Positions 1 to 5,345 of a DNA stretch of 7,440 bases are shown here, piece after piece. The notes below the pieces were generated by a model. That model had not been told where the DNA came from, did no database searches, and worked only from the letters and a program-made list of their open reading frames with translations. The DNA is taken from NCBI GenBank assembly GCA_037446075.1, contig JBBIJH010000131.1:1-7440 (forward strand), given 5' to 3'. Both the position numbers and the translations under genes were made by a program. The DNA comes from JBBIJH01 sp037446075 (lineage in GTDB: Bacteria > Bacteroidota > Ignavibacteria > UBA10030 > JAHEZR01). Position 1 is the stretch's first letter; each line of letters opens with the position of its first letter.

Positions 1-1
1 T

Positions 2-148
2 CACGCCTTTGCACGACTCAGGGTCTCTGCGGATGAGTTCCTTGCCAGCTATGATTCGAACCACATCCATGGTTGCTACGGAAACTGGGTGGAAGAGTTG
101 AAGACGGTGTGCGAGATCCTGGGAATCGAGTACCGCGTATACGCCTAA
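2..148 (+). CDS. L-fucose/L-arabinose isomerase family protein, C-terminal fragment
   Basis: This is the last 48 codons of a gene entering from the left; the frame starts at base 2 and ends in tandem stops TAA TAG (146-151). The residues include SNHIHGCYGNWVEEL followed by CEILGIEYRVYA. This resembles the C-terminus of the FucI/AraA-like aldose-ketose isomerase family, where an 'SNH-H--YG--V-EL' segment followed by 'C-LLGIE' closes the protein and the His-rich part lies near the active site. Such enzymes interconvert aldoses (L-fucose, L-arabinose, D-arabinose) and ketoses in the cytoplasm using a divalent metal. The xylulokinase gene downstream fits a sugar isomerase, the two acting in sequence. 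Substrate cannot be told from this fragment. The family call rests on a short tail recognised by eye, so it is likely but not certain. Confidence 0.72.
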   Translation, partial: HAFARLRVSADEFLASYDSNHIHGCYGNWVEELKTVCEILGIEYRVYA

Positions 149-162
149 TAGAGTGCAGGGAA

Positions 163-179
163 CACGAAGGACACAGAGA
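163..179 (+). repeat. Left inverted repeat of the GxxExxY cassette
   Basis: The 17 bases CACGAAGGACACAGAGA match the reverse complement of 552-568 at 15 of 17 positions without gaps; the differences are an adjacent GA/AG pair. The repeat carries the likely Shine-Dalgarno (GAAGGA, 166-171, 7 bases before the ATG), and its last base is the A of the start codon at 179. It therefore supplies the translation start of the gene it borders. Confidence 0.75.
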
Positions 180-592
180 TGGAAGAGGATAAGATTACGG
201 AAGCGATCATCGGGGCAGCAATTGACGTTCATCGGTTACTCGGCCCGGGACTGCTGGAGTCGGCGTATGAAGAGTGTTTCGCTCATGAGCTTGCTCTTAG
301 AGCCGCTCGCTTTGAAAGGCAGAAGCCCATTCCAGTTGTTTACAGGGATGCCAAGCTCGAGTGTGGTTTCCGAATAGGCCTGTTCGTCGAGGGCAAAGCA
401 GTTGTTGAAGTAAGAGCGGTTGGCGAGATGCATCTGGTTTATGAGGCGCAGTTGTTGACCTACCTGAAACAAACGGGGACACGGGTCGACTTGTTGATCA
501 ACTTCAGTGTCCAGCTCTTGAAGGATGGTGTCAAGCGAATGGTTCTCGGAGTCTCTGTGTCCTCTGTGGTTTTCTTCTATCTTTTGAATCTA
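179..592 (+). CDS. GxxExxY family protein (PD-(D/E)XK-like), 3' end lost in gap
   Basis: 138 codons are readable before the assembly gap, with no stop before it. The family signature is present: IIGAAIDVHRLLGPGLLE, with G24, E27 and Y30 forming GxxExxY, and later EAQLLTYLK and LLINF. Family members are about 120-130 residues, and the core ends near KRMVL (about residue 121). The remaining hydrophobic tail is translated from the right inverted repeat and beyond. From memory, the family is grouped with PD-(D/E)XK nuclease-like folds, and members usually read R-L-D-L-L-V then V-E-L-K-A. Here these are RIGLFV and VEVRA, so the Asp is G67 and the Lys is R79, while E77 remains. The nuclease site may thus be inactive. 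The start at 179 has GAAGGA 7 bases upstream. The gene sits between two sugar-catabolism genes, 30 bases after the isomerase stop, and looks inserted. Its cellular role is unknown. Confidence 0.87.
552..568 (-). repeat. Right inverted repeat of the GxxExxY cassette
   Basis: On the plus strand this reads TCTCTGTGTCCTCTGTG, the inverted partner of 163-179 (15/17). Within it CTCTGTG occurs twice with a 9-base period (553-559 and 562-568), so it is itself a small tandem repeat. It lies within the open reading frame and encodes the low-complexity tail S-V-S-S-V-V. The scaffold gap begins 24 bases further on. Confidence 0.75.
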
Positions 593-602
593 NNNNNNNN
601 NN
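593..602. other. Assembly gap (10 Ns)
   Basis: Ten unknown bases. The number is probably a placeholder and the true distance is unknown. The gap hides the stop codon of the GxxExxY gene and the ribosome binding site and any promoter of the xylulokinase gene. Readings that run across it should be ignored. Confidence 0.97.
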
Positions 603-605
603 CAC

Positions 606-2126
606 ATGCTCCTCGGCATCGACATAGGCACGACCGGCACCAGGGCCCTTCTGATCAACGAGAGGGGACAGGTGCTCGCCAGAGCCACGGTTGAATATCC
701 TCTCCTCACACCCAAGCCCAACTGGGCAGAGCAGCATCCTGCAGAGTGGTGGGAGGCCACCAAGAAGGCAATTCGGCAGATCCTTCGAACTGGAAAGGCA
801 AGTGCACTCGATATTAAAGGGATCGGTCTCTCGGGCCAGATGCACGGTTCGGTTTTTCTCGACAGCAAGGGCCGCGTGATCAGGCCTGCCCTCCTGTGGT
901 GTGATCAGCGAACGCAGGCGGAGTGCGACGAGATCACGGCGGCGTTCGGATTTAAGGGGCTACTCAGACTGACGTGTAATCCTGCACTAACGGGCTTCAC
1001 CGCGCCGAAGATTCTCTGGCTCAAAAAGCACGAACCCCGGAATTGGGAAAGAGTGAGAAAGATTCTTCTTCCCAAGGATTACATCCGTTTTCTCCTCACA
1101 GGAGAGTTTGCAACAGAACTGTCCGACGCCTCTGGCACGCTTCTTTTCGATGTGAAGAAGCGTAGATGGTCAGAGGCCGTTCTTAGTCGCCTGAACGTTT
1201 CACGTGAGCTCCTTCCTGAATGCTACGAGTCACCGGAAATCAGCGGTCGAATCACCCCTCGCGCATCCAGAGAAACTGGCCTCGCGGTCGGAACTCCAGT
1301 TGTCGGAGGTGGAGGCGACCAGGCCGCCGGTGCCGTCGGGAACGGAATCGTGGTGCCGGGAATCATCTCTGCAGTGGTCGGCACATCCGGTGTGCTCTTC
1401 GCCTTCAGTGATAAACCTGAGTACGACCCAAAAGGGCGATTACATACCTTCTGCCATGCGGTACCCGGTAAATGGCACATGATGGGTGTAACGCTTGCAG
1501 CTGGCGGATCGTTTCGGTGGTTGAGAGACACGCTCTGCGAGGAAGAGATCGCGCTCGCGAGGCGGAAGAGAGTCGACCCGTACGAAATCATGACGTCAAA
1601 AGCAGCTGAGATCCGTCCCGGCAGCGAGGGGTTGGTATTCCTTCCTTATCTCATCGGCGAGAGGACGCCATATCCAGACCCGCATGCTCGTGGAGTGTTC
1701 CTCGGTCTGACGCTGCGGCATCAAAAGGCGCACCTGATCCGCTCCGTGATGGAAGGTGTCACCTTCAGCTTGCGTGATTCACTCGAGATTATGAAATCGC
1801 TGCACATTCCTATCAAAGAGATTCGGGCTTCGGGTGGCGGAGGGAAGAGCAAGCTTTGGCGACAGATACAGGCAGATGTTTTCGGTGCTGAAGTTGTTAC
1901 GATCAATGTTGATGAAGGGCCAGCATTCGGTGTAGCGCTCCTCGCCTCCGTGGCGACCGGAGCTTTTTCCTCCGTTCAGGAAGCATGTGCAGAGACCATC
2001 CGGATAGTCTCGCGCACCTCCCCTCATTCTGAACGCGTCCAGCGCTATGAGGAGTATTACCGCATCTACCGTTCGTTGTACCCAACACTGAGAGAGAGCT
2101 TCAGGCGGATCGCCGATCTCTCCTGA
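606..2126 (+). CDS. xylB: Xylulokinase (FGGY carbohydrate kinase)
   Basis: A 506-residue FGGY kinase, close to the usual 480-510, predicted to phosphorylate D-xylulose with ATP to D-xylulose 5-phosphate in the cytoplasm for entry into the pentose phosphate pathway. The N-terminal ATPase-fold motif is GIDIGTTGTRALL (D6). The xylulokinase-type substrate loop is GLSGQMHG (residues 74-81), followed by ALLWCDQRTQAEC, LTGFTAPKILWL and LLPKDYIRFLLTGEF. The catalytic Asp is D238 in GGGGDQAAGAVG. The C-terminal half has VGTSGV, LPYLIGERTPYPDP, RSVMEGVTFSLRD, ASGGGGKSKLWRQI and EGPAFGVALLA, the ATP-binding half of the family. The ATG at 606 puts the first strand exactly where the family starts, but its ribosome binding site is in the gap. 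The partial isomerase gene upstream supplies a plausible ketose. A related ketose (for example L-ribulose) is possible, but the QMHG loop favours xylulose. Confidence 0.93.
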   Translation: MLLGIDIGTTGTRALLINERGQVLARATVEYPLLTPKPNWAEQHPAEWWEATKKAIRQILRTGKASALDIKGIGLSGQMHGSVFLDSKGRVIRPALLWCDQRTQAECDEITAAFGFKGLLRLTCNPALTGFTAPKILWLKKHEPRNWERVRKILLPKDYIRFLLTGEFATELSDASGTLLFDVKKRRWSEAVLSRLNVSRELLPECYESPEISGRITPRASRETGLAVGTPVVGGGGDQAAGAVGNGIVVPGIISAVVGTSGVLFAFSDKPEYDPKGRLHTFCHAVPGKWHMMGVTLAAGGSFRWLRDTLCEEEIALARRKRVDPYEIMTSKAAEIRPGSEGLVFLPYLIGERTPYPDPHARGVFLGLTLRHQKAHLIRSVMEGVTFSLRDSLEIMKSLHIPIKEIRASGGGGKSKLWRQIQADVFGAEVVTINVDEGPAFGVALLASVATGAFSSVQEACAETIRIVSRTSPHSERVQRYEEYYRIYRSLYPTLRESFRRIADLS

Positions 2127-2127
2127 G

Positions 2128-2166
2128 CGCGCCTCCCAGGCTTCGGAGTCTCGGCGTGGATTTCTT
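2128..2166 (+). terminator. Probable terminator after xylB
   Basis: Two bases after the stop, CGCGCC (2128-2133) pairs with GGCGTG (2153-2158, one G-U). TCC (2134-2136) then pairs with GGA (2145-2147) around an 8-base loop, with GTCTC bulged on the 3' side. The stem is followed by GATTTCTT, which is only moderately T-rich. It fits an imperfect intrinsic terminator and separates xylB from the promoter that follows. Confidence 0.38.
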
Positions 2167-2193
2167 GACTTTAGGAGAGCCATTGGATATATT
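2165..2193 (+). promoter_or_regulatory. Sigma-70-like promoter for the phosphatase/STAS genes
   Basis: TTGACT (2165-2170), a 17-base spacer and TATATT (2188-2193) match the primary-sigma consensus at 5 of 6 and 4 of 6 positions with ideal spacing. Transcription would start near 2200, leaving a leader of about 120 bases before the phosphatase gene. The -35 box overlaps the T-rich end of the upstream hairpin. Confidence 0.65.
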
Positions 2194-2302
2194 TCGAGGT
2201 GATTCCGGCGACGGAGGGACCTTTTCGCTAATGGCTTCCACAGTGTGACGGGGAGGGACACGGGGGCTCGTCGGGAACCGCTTCTGCTTCTTTCACATTC
2301 TC

Positions 2303-2313
2303 TGAGATTCTCA
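2303..2313. promoter_or_regulatory. Perfect 11-base palindrome next to the phosphatase start
   Basis: TGAGATTCTCA is perfectly symmetric about its central T and ends 7 bases before the GTG at 2321. ATTCTC also occurs twice with 10-base spacing (2297-2302, 2307-2312). It could be a small protein-binding site or a hairpin beside the ribosome binding region. Short palindromes also arise by chance. Confidence 0.25.
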
Positions 2314-2323
2314 CAGGCGGGTG

Positions 2324-3670
2324 ATGGCGATGGCTTCAGCGGTGGATGAGAAATCCTTGGAACAAAAACTCCTTCGTGTGGAGGATGAAAACCGACGCCT
2401 CCGCAAAGCGATCGAGGAGCTTTCGATTCTCAATGATCTCTCTCGCGTTATCAGTTCGACGATGGATTCGCAAGCGGTCATGGAGACGATAGTGAAACGG
2501 TCGGTGAAGGCCCTGAACGCAGAACAGGGCGCCATCACGCTTGTGGAAGAGACTTCCGGCTCGCCGATGAAGACGCTCATCCGGGCGAGCGATACAAGCA
2601 AGGGCCAGACGAAGTTCCGCATCGATCAGAGTATTCTCGGCTGGATGATCATACACAAGAAGCCTCTCATGTCGAACGATGTCGCTCACGATGACCAATT
2701 CAAGATGTTTAAAAGCTTAACGACTCCGGCGATTCGGTCGCTCGTTTGTGTTCCATTGCTGGTGAAGAACAAACTGATAGGACTTCTCACCCTGTTCAAC
2801 AAGAAAGAGCAGAAAGAGTTCACAGAGGATGATCAGCGCCTGCTGGCGATTATCGCCACGCAGTCCGCGCAAGTTCTGGAGACAGCTCGGCTCTACGAAC
2901 AAGAGCAGGCAAAACTTGCCCTTGAAAGGGAGTTGGAGGCTGCGAGGGAGATTCAGCGCTCATTGCTCCCGCAAGCAATCCCTCAGCTCCCGGGCGTGGA
3001 GATCGCTGCAAGAACTCTCCCTGCTCGAGAAGTCGGCGGCGACTACTATGATTTCATATCCATGGGCAATGGGACGGTGGAGATGATTTTAGCAGACGTT
3101 TCCGGGAAGGGGTTGGGTGCCGCACTTCTTGCAGCCATGGGTAAGGGAGTTCTTTATGCAGAAGTCACTCGCAGGCAAGGTCCGGGGGAGGTGATCGCCG
3201 AAACTAACAAGATTATTCGCCGCAACATGCAGCGAAAATCCTTTATCACGTTGCTCATCGGTCTTTTGGATACAGTCCATGGAACGCTCACCGTGTGCTG
3301 CGCCGGTCACTGTCCCCCGATCGCATACAAGGCGGATCGAAGCGGTGCCGAGTGGCTTCCAGTTCGTGGCCCTGCCCTGAATTTCATGGAGGAGATCCGA
3401 TGCGAAGAGTGCCGTCTCACGCTGGAGCCGGGTGATGTCTACGTATTCTTCAGCGATGGTATTACAGAAGCTGCGAATACCCAAGGTGAATTCTTTGGGG
3501 AAGAGAGGTTGAAAGCCGTCGTTGAGAATAGTCATGAGAACCCGGCAAGCGAAATTCTCAATTCGATCCTCATGGCTGTTGATCTTTTTTCTAGCGGTGC
3601 GAAGCAATCTGACGACCAGACGATCGTCGTCGTGAAAGTCCAGGGCCTTGAGCATCGAGCGGCGGCCTAG
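2324..3670 (+). CDS. GAF domain + PP2C (SpoIIE/RsbU-type) serine phosphatase
   Basis: A 448-residue soluble signalling phosphatase. Residues about 8-35 are a charged probable coiled coil; about 35-195 form a GAF sensor domain (ILNDLSRVISST through FNKKEQKEFTEDDQRLL); about 185-225 is a helical linker ending in the typical AAREIQRSLLP; about 225-445 is the PP2C/SpoIIE domain. Metal-binding acidic motifs are intact: GGDYYDF (D240), LADVSGKGLGAALLAA (D258), FFSDGITEA (D378) and SDDQT (D430, D431). AGHCPP is also present. In this family the enzyme dephosphorylates a phosphoserine on a STAS antagonist, and the gene 36 bases downstream encodes one. The start is uncertain: GTG 2321, ATG 2324 and ATG 2330 are in frame. 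ATG 2324 is chosen because AGG (2315-2317) lies 6 bases upstream. There are no membrane segments, so the GAF domain probably senses a cytoplasmic ligand or partner, which cannot be named. Confidence 0.92.
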   Translation: MAMASAVDEKSLEQKLLRVEDENRRLRKAIEELSILNDLSRVISSTMDSQAVMETIVKRSVKALNAEQGAITLVEETSGSPMKTLIRASDTSKGQTKFRIDQSILGWMIIHKKPLMSNDVAHDDQFKMFKSLTTPAIRSLVCVPLLVKNKLIGLLTLFNKKEQKEFTEDDQRLLAIIATQSAQVLETARLYEQEQAKLALERELEAAREIQRSLLPQAIPQLPGVEIAARTLPAREVGGDYYDFISMGNGTVEMILADVSGKGLGAALLAAMGKGVLYAEVTRRQGPGEVIAETNKIIRRNMQRKSFITLLIGLLDTVHGTLTVCCAGHCPPIAYKADRSGAEWLPVRGPALNFMEEIRCEECRLTLEPGDVYVFFSDGITEAANTQGEFFGEERLKAVVENSHENPASEILNSILMAVDLFSSGAKQSDDQTIVVVKVQGLEHRAAA

Positions 3671-3706
3671 GAACCTTATCTCACAATTATCAGAGCGGAG
3701 CCGCCC

Positions 3707-4054
3707 ATGAAGACAAAGCTCAGTAAATACGCTGAGGGGTCGATTGCCGTTCTGGAGCCTAAGGGTGAACTGGTCGGTGGGGACGAGACAGAAGATCTTC
3801 GGAAGTCAATTGAGGGGCTTATCAAGGAGGATAACAAGAAGCTGGTGATTGACCTTGCGAAGGTACATTACCTCAACAGCGCCGCGCTTGGGTTGCTTGC
3901 GTGGGCACACACGAATTATACGAAGCGCGGCGGCAGGGTCGTCTTGGCGGATGTCGAAAAGAACATCGAGAATATTTTCGTGATTACAAAGCTATCCCTG
4001 GTTTTCGATGTTTACCAGGGCCAGCGAGAGGCTCTCGCAAGTTTTGCAAAGTAA
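3707..4054 (+). CDS. STAS-domain anti-sigma factor antagonist (RsbV/SpoIIAA-like)
   Basis: A 115-residue single STAS domain, the usual length for anti-sigma antagonists. In partner switching, the unphosphorylated form captures an RsbW-type anti-sigma kinase and frees a sigma factor or other target. The kinase inactivates the antagonist by phosphorylating a serine, and a PP2C phosphatase reverses this. The conserved segment is LVIDLAKVHYLNSAALGLLAW. The candidate phosphoacceptor is S58 in NSAALG, at the place of DSxGLG in RsbV; the usual Gly two residues later is Ala60. GGAG (3697-3700) lies 6 bases before the ATG, and the gene follows the phosphatase by 36 bases, so the two are almost certainly one transcript. 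No RsbW-like kinase is present in the window, so the kinase must be encoded elsewhere or the antagonist works on another target. Confidence 0.9.
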   Translation: MKTKLSKYAEGSIAVLEPKGELVGGDETEDLRKSIEGLIKEDNKKLVIDLAKVHYLNSAALGLLAWAHTNYTKRGGRVVLADVEKNIENIFVITKLSLVFDVYQGQREALASFAK

Positions 4055-4066
4055 CGCATTCCCCAG

Positions 4067-4084
4067 AATGACGGAACGCTCATT
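4067..4084 (+). terminator. Weak hairpin after the STAS gene
   Basis: AATGACG (4067-4073) pairs with CGCTCATT (4077-4084), with one bulged C at 4079 and a GAA loop, starting 12 bases after the stop codon. No T tract follows (GCTTACCGTATTT), so this is at best a weak or factor-assisted terminator. Confidence 0.25.
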
Positions 4085-4106
4085 GCTTACCGTATTTCCA
4101 ATCTCC

Positions 4107-4137
4107 TTGACTTTCAGCGCCACGCCGCTAACTTTTG
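4107..4137 (+). promoter_or_regulatory. Promoter-like site upstream of the envelope protein gene
   Basis: TTGACT (4107-4112), 16 bases, then TAACTT (4129-4134), which continues as TAACTTTTG. The -35 box and its flank (CTTGACTTT) are identical to those of the promoter at 2165. The TAnnTTtTG end recalls the Bacteroidetes -7 element. A start near 4142 would give a leader of about 215 bases. Confidence 0.42.
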
Positions 4138-4356
4138 GATGTCGAGACGTAGGGTAATTTCTCCCAGGCAGCTGTCAGAGCATCGCGTTGATACAATCGA
4201 GGAGGCGAACTCCTACAGCTCGGGGGAACCCTGTGGGCTTGGATCTGCACCAGCCTCAAGTGAGATTGTGAGGCCGCGCGCGCTCACATACGGTGAAGGG
4301 GTTGATACTAAAGTAGAGGGTCGAAGAATGGGGTAGGGCTTTCCATGTAGGCAGCT
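4138..4356 (+). promoter_or_regulatory. Long untranslated leader with potential stem-loops
   Basis: This is the larger part of the 302-base gene-free stretch 4055-4356. I see consecutive short inverted repeats. AGGAG/CTCCT encloses GCGAA (4200-4214). AGCTC/GGGCT surrounds GGG-GGAA-CCC (4217-4239, with a TGT bulge). GCCTCA/TGAGGC has a 10-base loop (4253-4274). TCAC/GTGA spans 4284-4296. The first two loops are GNRA-like. The region does not match any riboswitch or ncRNA consensus I know. A 65-codon reading frame (4139-4336) crosses it but has no ribosome binding site and no recognisable content. It may be a cis-regulatory leader of the following gene, or ordinary sequence with chance hairpins. 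Confidence 0.35.
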
Positions 4357-5220
4357 ATGAAACACCTGGTTTCCTTTCTGAGCTTGGTGTTCCTTCTGGT
4401 GTTGCACTCTGCTGCACAGGAAGATACGTCTCGATCTGAAAGGTTGCAGAGAATCACTCTCAGAGATGGGTCTGAAATAATCGGAACAGTCGAATCGAAA
4501 GACTCTGCGTCGATCCGATTTAGGACGCTCTCGAGCATCTCCATGACGATCCCAAAGGGGGAAGTGAAGGAGATCGAGCTACTCTCGGGTGAAGTCGTGG
4601 GGGGAGAATATCGTCGCTTAGACCCGAATCAAACAAGATTGCTCTTTGCTCCCAATGCTCGTTCGCTCAAGGCCGGCCAGGGATATTTCTCTGCTTATGA
4701 GATTTTCTTTCCCTTTCTCGCCGTCGGAGTGGCCGACTTTATGAGCCTGTCAGGTGGAATTTCACTCTTTCCAGGTACTTCGGACCAACTATTTTATCTG
4801 GCGCCAAAAGTACGAGCACTCCATCTGAAAAACTTTGACCTTGCGGCAGGCGTTCTGTACGTCAACACGACGGGGGGAGGTAACAATGGCGCAGGCATTC
4901 TTTATGGAGTCGGAACCTATGGGGGAGCGAACGAAGCGCTCACTGTGGGGTTAGGTTGGGGTTTCGCCGAAGGCGAACTCGAGAACAAGCCGATCCTGCT
5001 TCTCGGCGGCGAAGTTCGTCTATCAAGCAGCATAAAACTCATCTCTGAGAATTGGATTGCGTCCAATTTCGACGTGACCACCCTCTCTCTTGGAGTCAGA
5101 TTTTTTGGGGACAAGGTTGCGGCTGACATCGGTCTCGTTTACCCGGCGGGCTCGAAGATCAGCGGGTTCCCATTCATTCCTTGGCTCGGCTTTGCCTATA
5201 ACTTTGGCACTAGGCAGTAA
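4357..5220 (+). CDS. Secreted, probably outer-membrane beta-barrel protein of unknown function
   Basis: A 287-residue protein with a clear signal peptide: K2, a hydrophobic core at residues 4-16, and an S18-A19-A20 site with cleavage predicted before Q21. Residues about 32-75 (ITLRDGSEIIGTVESKD, then SMTIPKGEVKEIELLSG) form a small beta-rich, Sm/SH3-like domain seen at the start of many secreted proteins of FCB bacteria. The rest has alternating glycine- and aromatic-rich strands (GVGTYGGANEALTVGLGWGF, LSLGVRFFGDKVAADIGLVYP, FIPWLGFAYNF), as in outer-membrane beta-barrels, and ends shortly after an aromatic strand. I do not know a named family or a function. The ATG at 4357 has only a weak TAGG (4348-4351) 5 bases upstream, but it gives a perfect signal peptide. 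The gene stands alone behind a promoter-like site and a long leader, and converges with the CADD gene. Confidence 0.82.
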   Translation: MKHLVSFLSLVFLLVLHSAAQEDTSRSERLQRITLRDGSEIIGTVESKDSASIRFRTLSSISMTIPKGEVKEIELLSGEVVGGEYRRLDPNQTRLLFAPNARSLKAGQGYFSAYEIFFPFLAVGVADFMSLSGGISLFPGTSDQLFYLAPKVRALHLKNFDLAAGVLYVNTTGGGNNGAGILYGVGTYGGANEALTVGLGWGFAEGELENKPILLLGGEVRLSSSIKLISENWIASNFDVTTLSLGVRFFGDKVAADIGLVYPAGSKISGFPFIPWLGFAYNFGTRQ

Positions 5221-5259
5221 GTGTAAGGAGAATTCACCAGGAGGATCCGTGGACATCGC

Positions 5260-5273
5260 ATTCGCCTCCGAAT
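5260..5273. terminator. Small hairpin between convergent genes
   Basis: ATTCG (5260-5264) and CGAAT (5269-5273) pair perfectly around CCTC, 40 bases after the envelope gene stop, followed by CTTTG. The stem has only 5 pairs and there is no T tract. It is the best terminator candidate I can find in the 125-base convergent region 5221-5345, and it is weak. Confidence 0.2.
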
Positions 5274-5345
5274 CTTTGAGAATGAAATTTCCTTTGATCT
5301 TGAGAGAACTGTTTGCCTTCCAGAAGATTTCGACTGCTCGCTCAT

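Noticed and set aside
606..694. Reading the GxxExxY frame through the gap into xylB as a fusion
   Set aside because: The gap length is unknown, so the continuation is an artefact of 10 placeholder Ns; beyond it the other frame is clearly the kinase N-terminus.
1779..2261. 160-codon minus-strand frame running through the end of xylB and the following promoter
   Set aside because: It lies antisense to a well-supported kinase gene, has no recognisable motifs, and would cross the clear plus-strand promoter at 2165.
3089..3655. 188-codon minus-strand frame inside the phosphatase gene
   Set aside because: It is antisense to the conserved PP2C domain and shows no family resemblance; it is a shadow frame.
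4195..4245. Possible tRNA T-arm on the minus strand (GGAGTTCGCCTCC)
   Set aside because: No acceptor stem, anticodon arm or D-arm can be placed around it.
4139..4336. 65-codon plus-strand frame in the leader of the envelope protein gene
   Set aside because: No ribosome binding site and no recognisable or hydrophobic pattern; the region is better explained as an untranslated leader.
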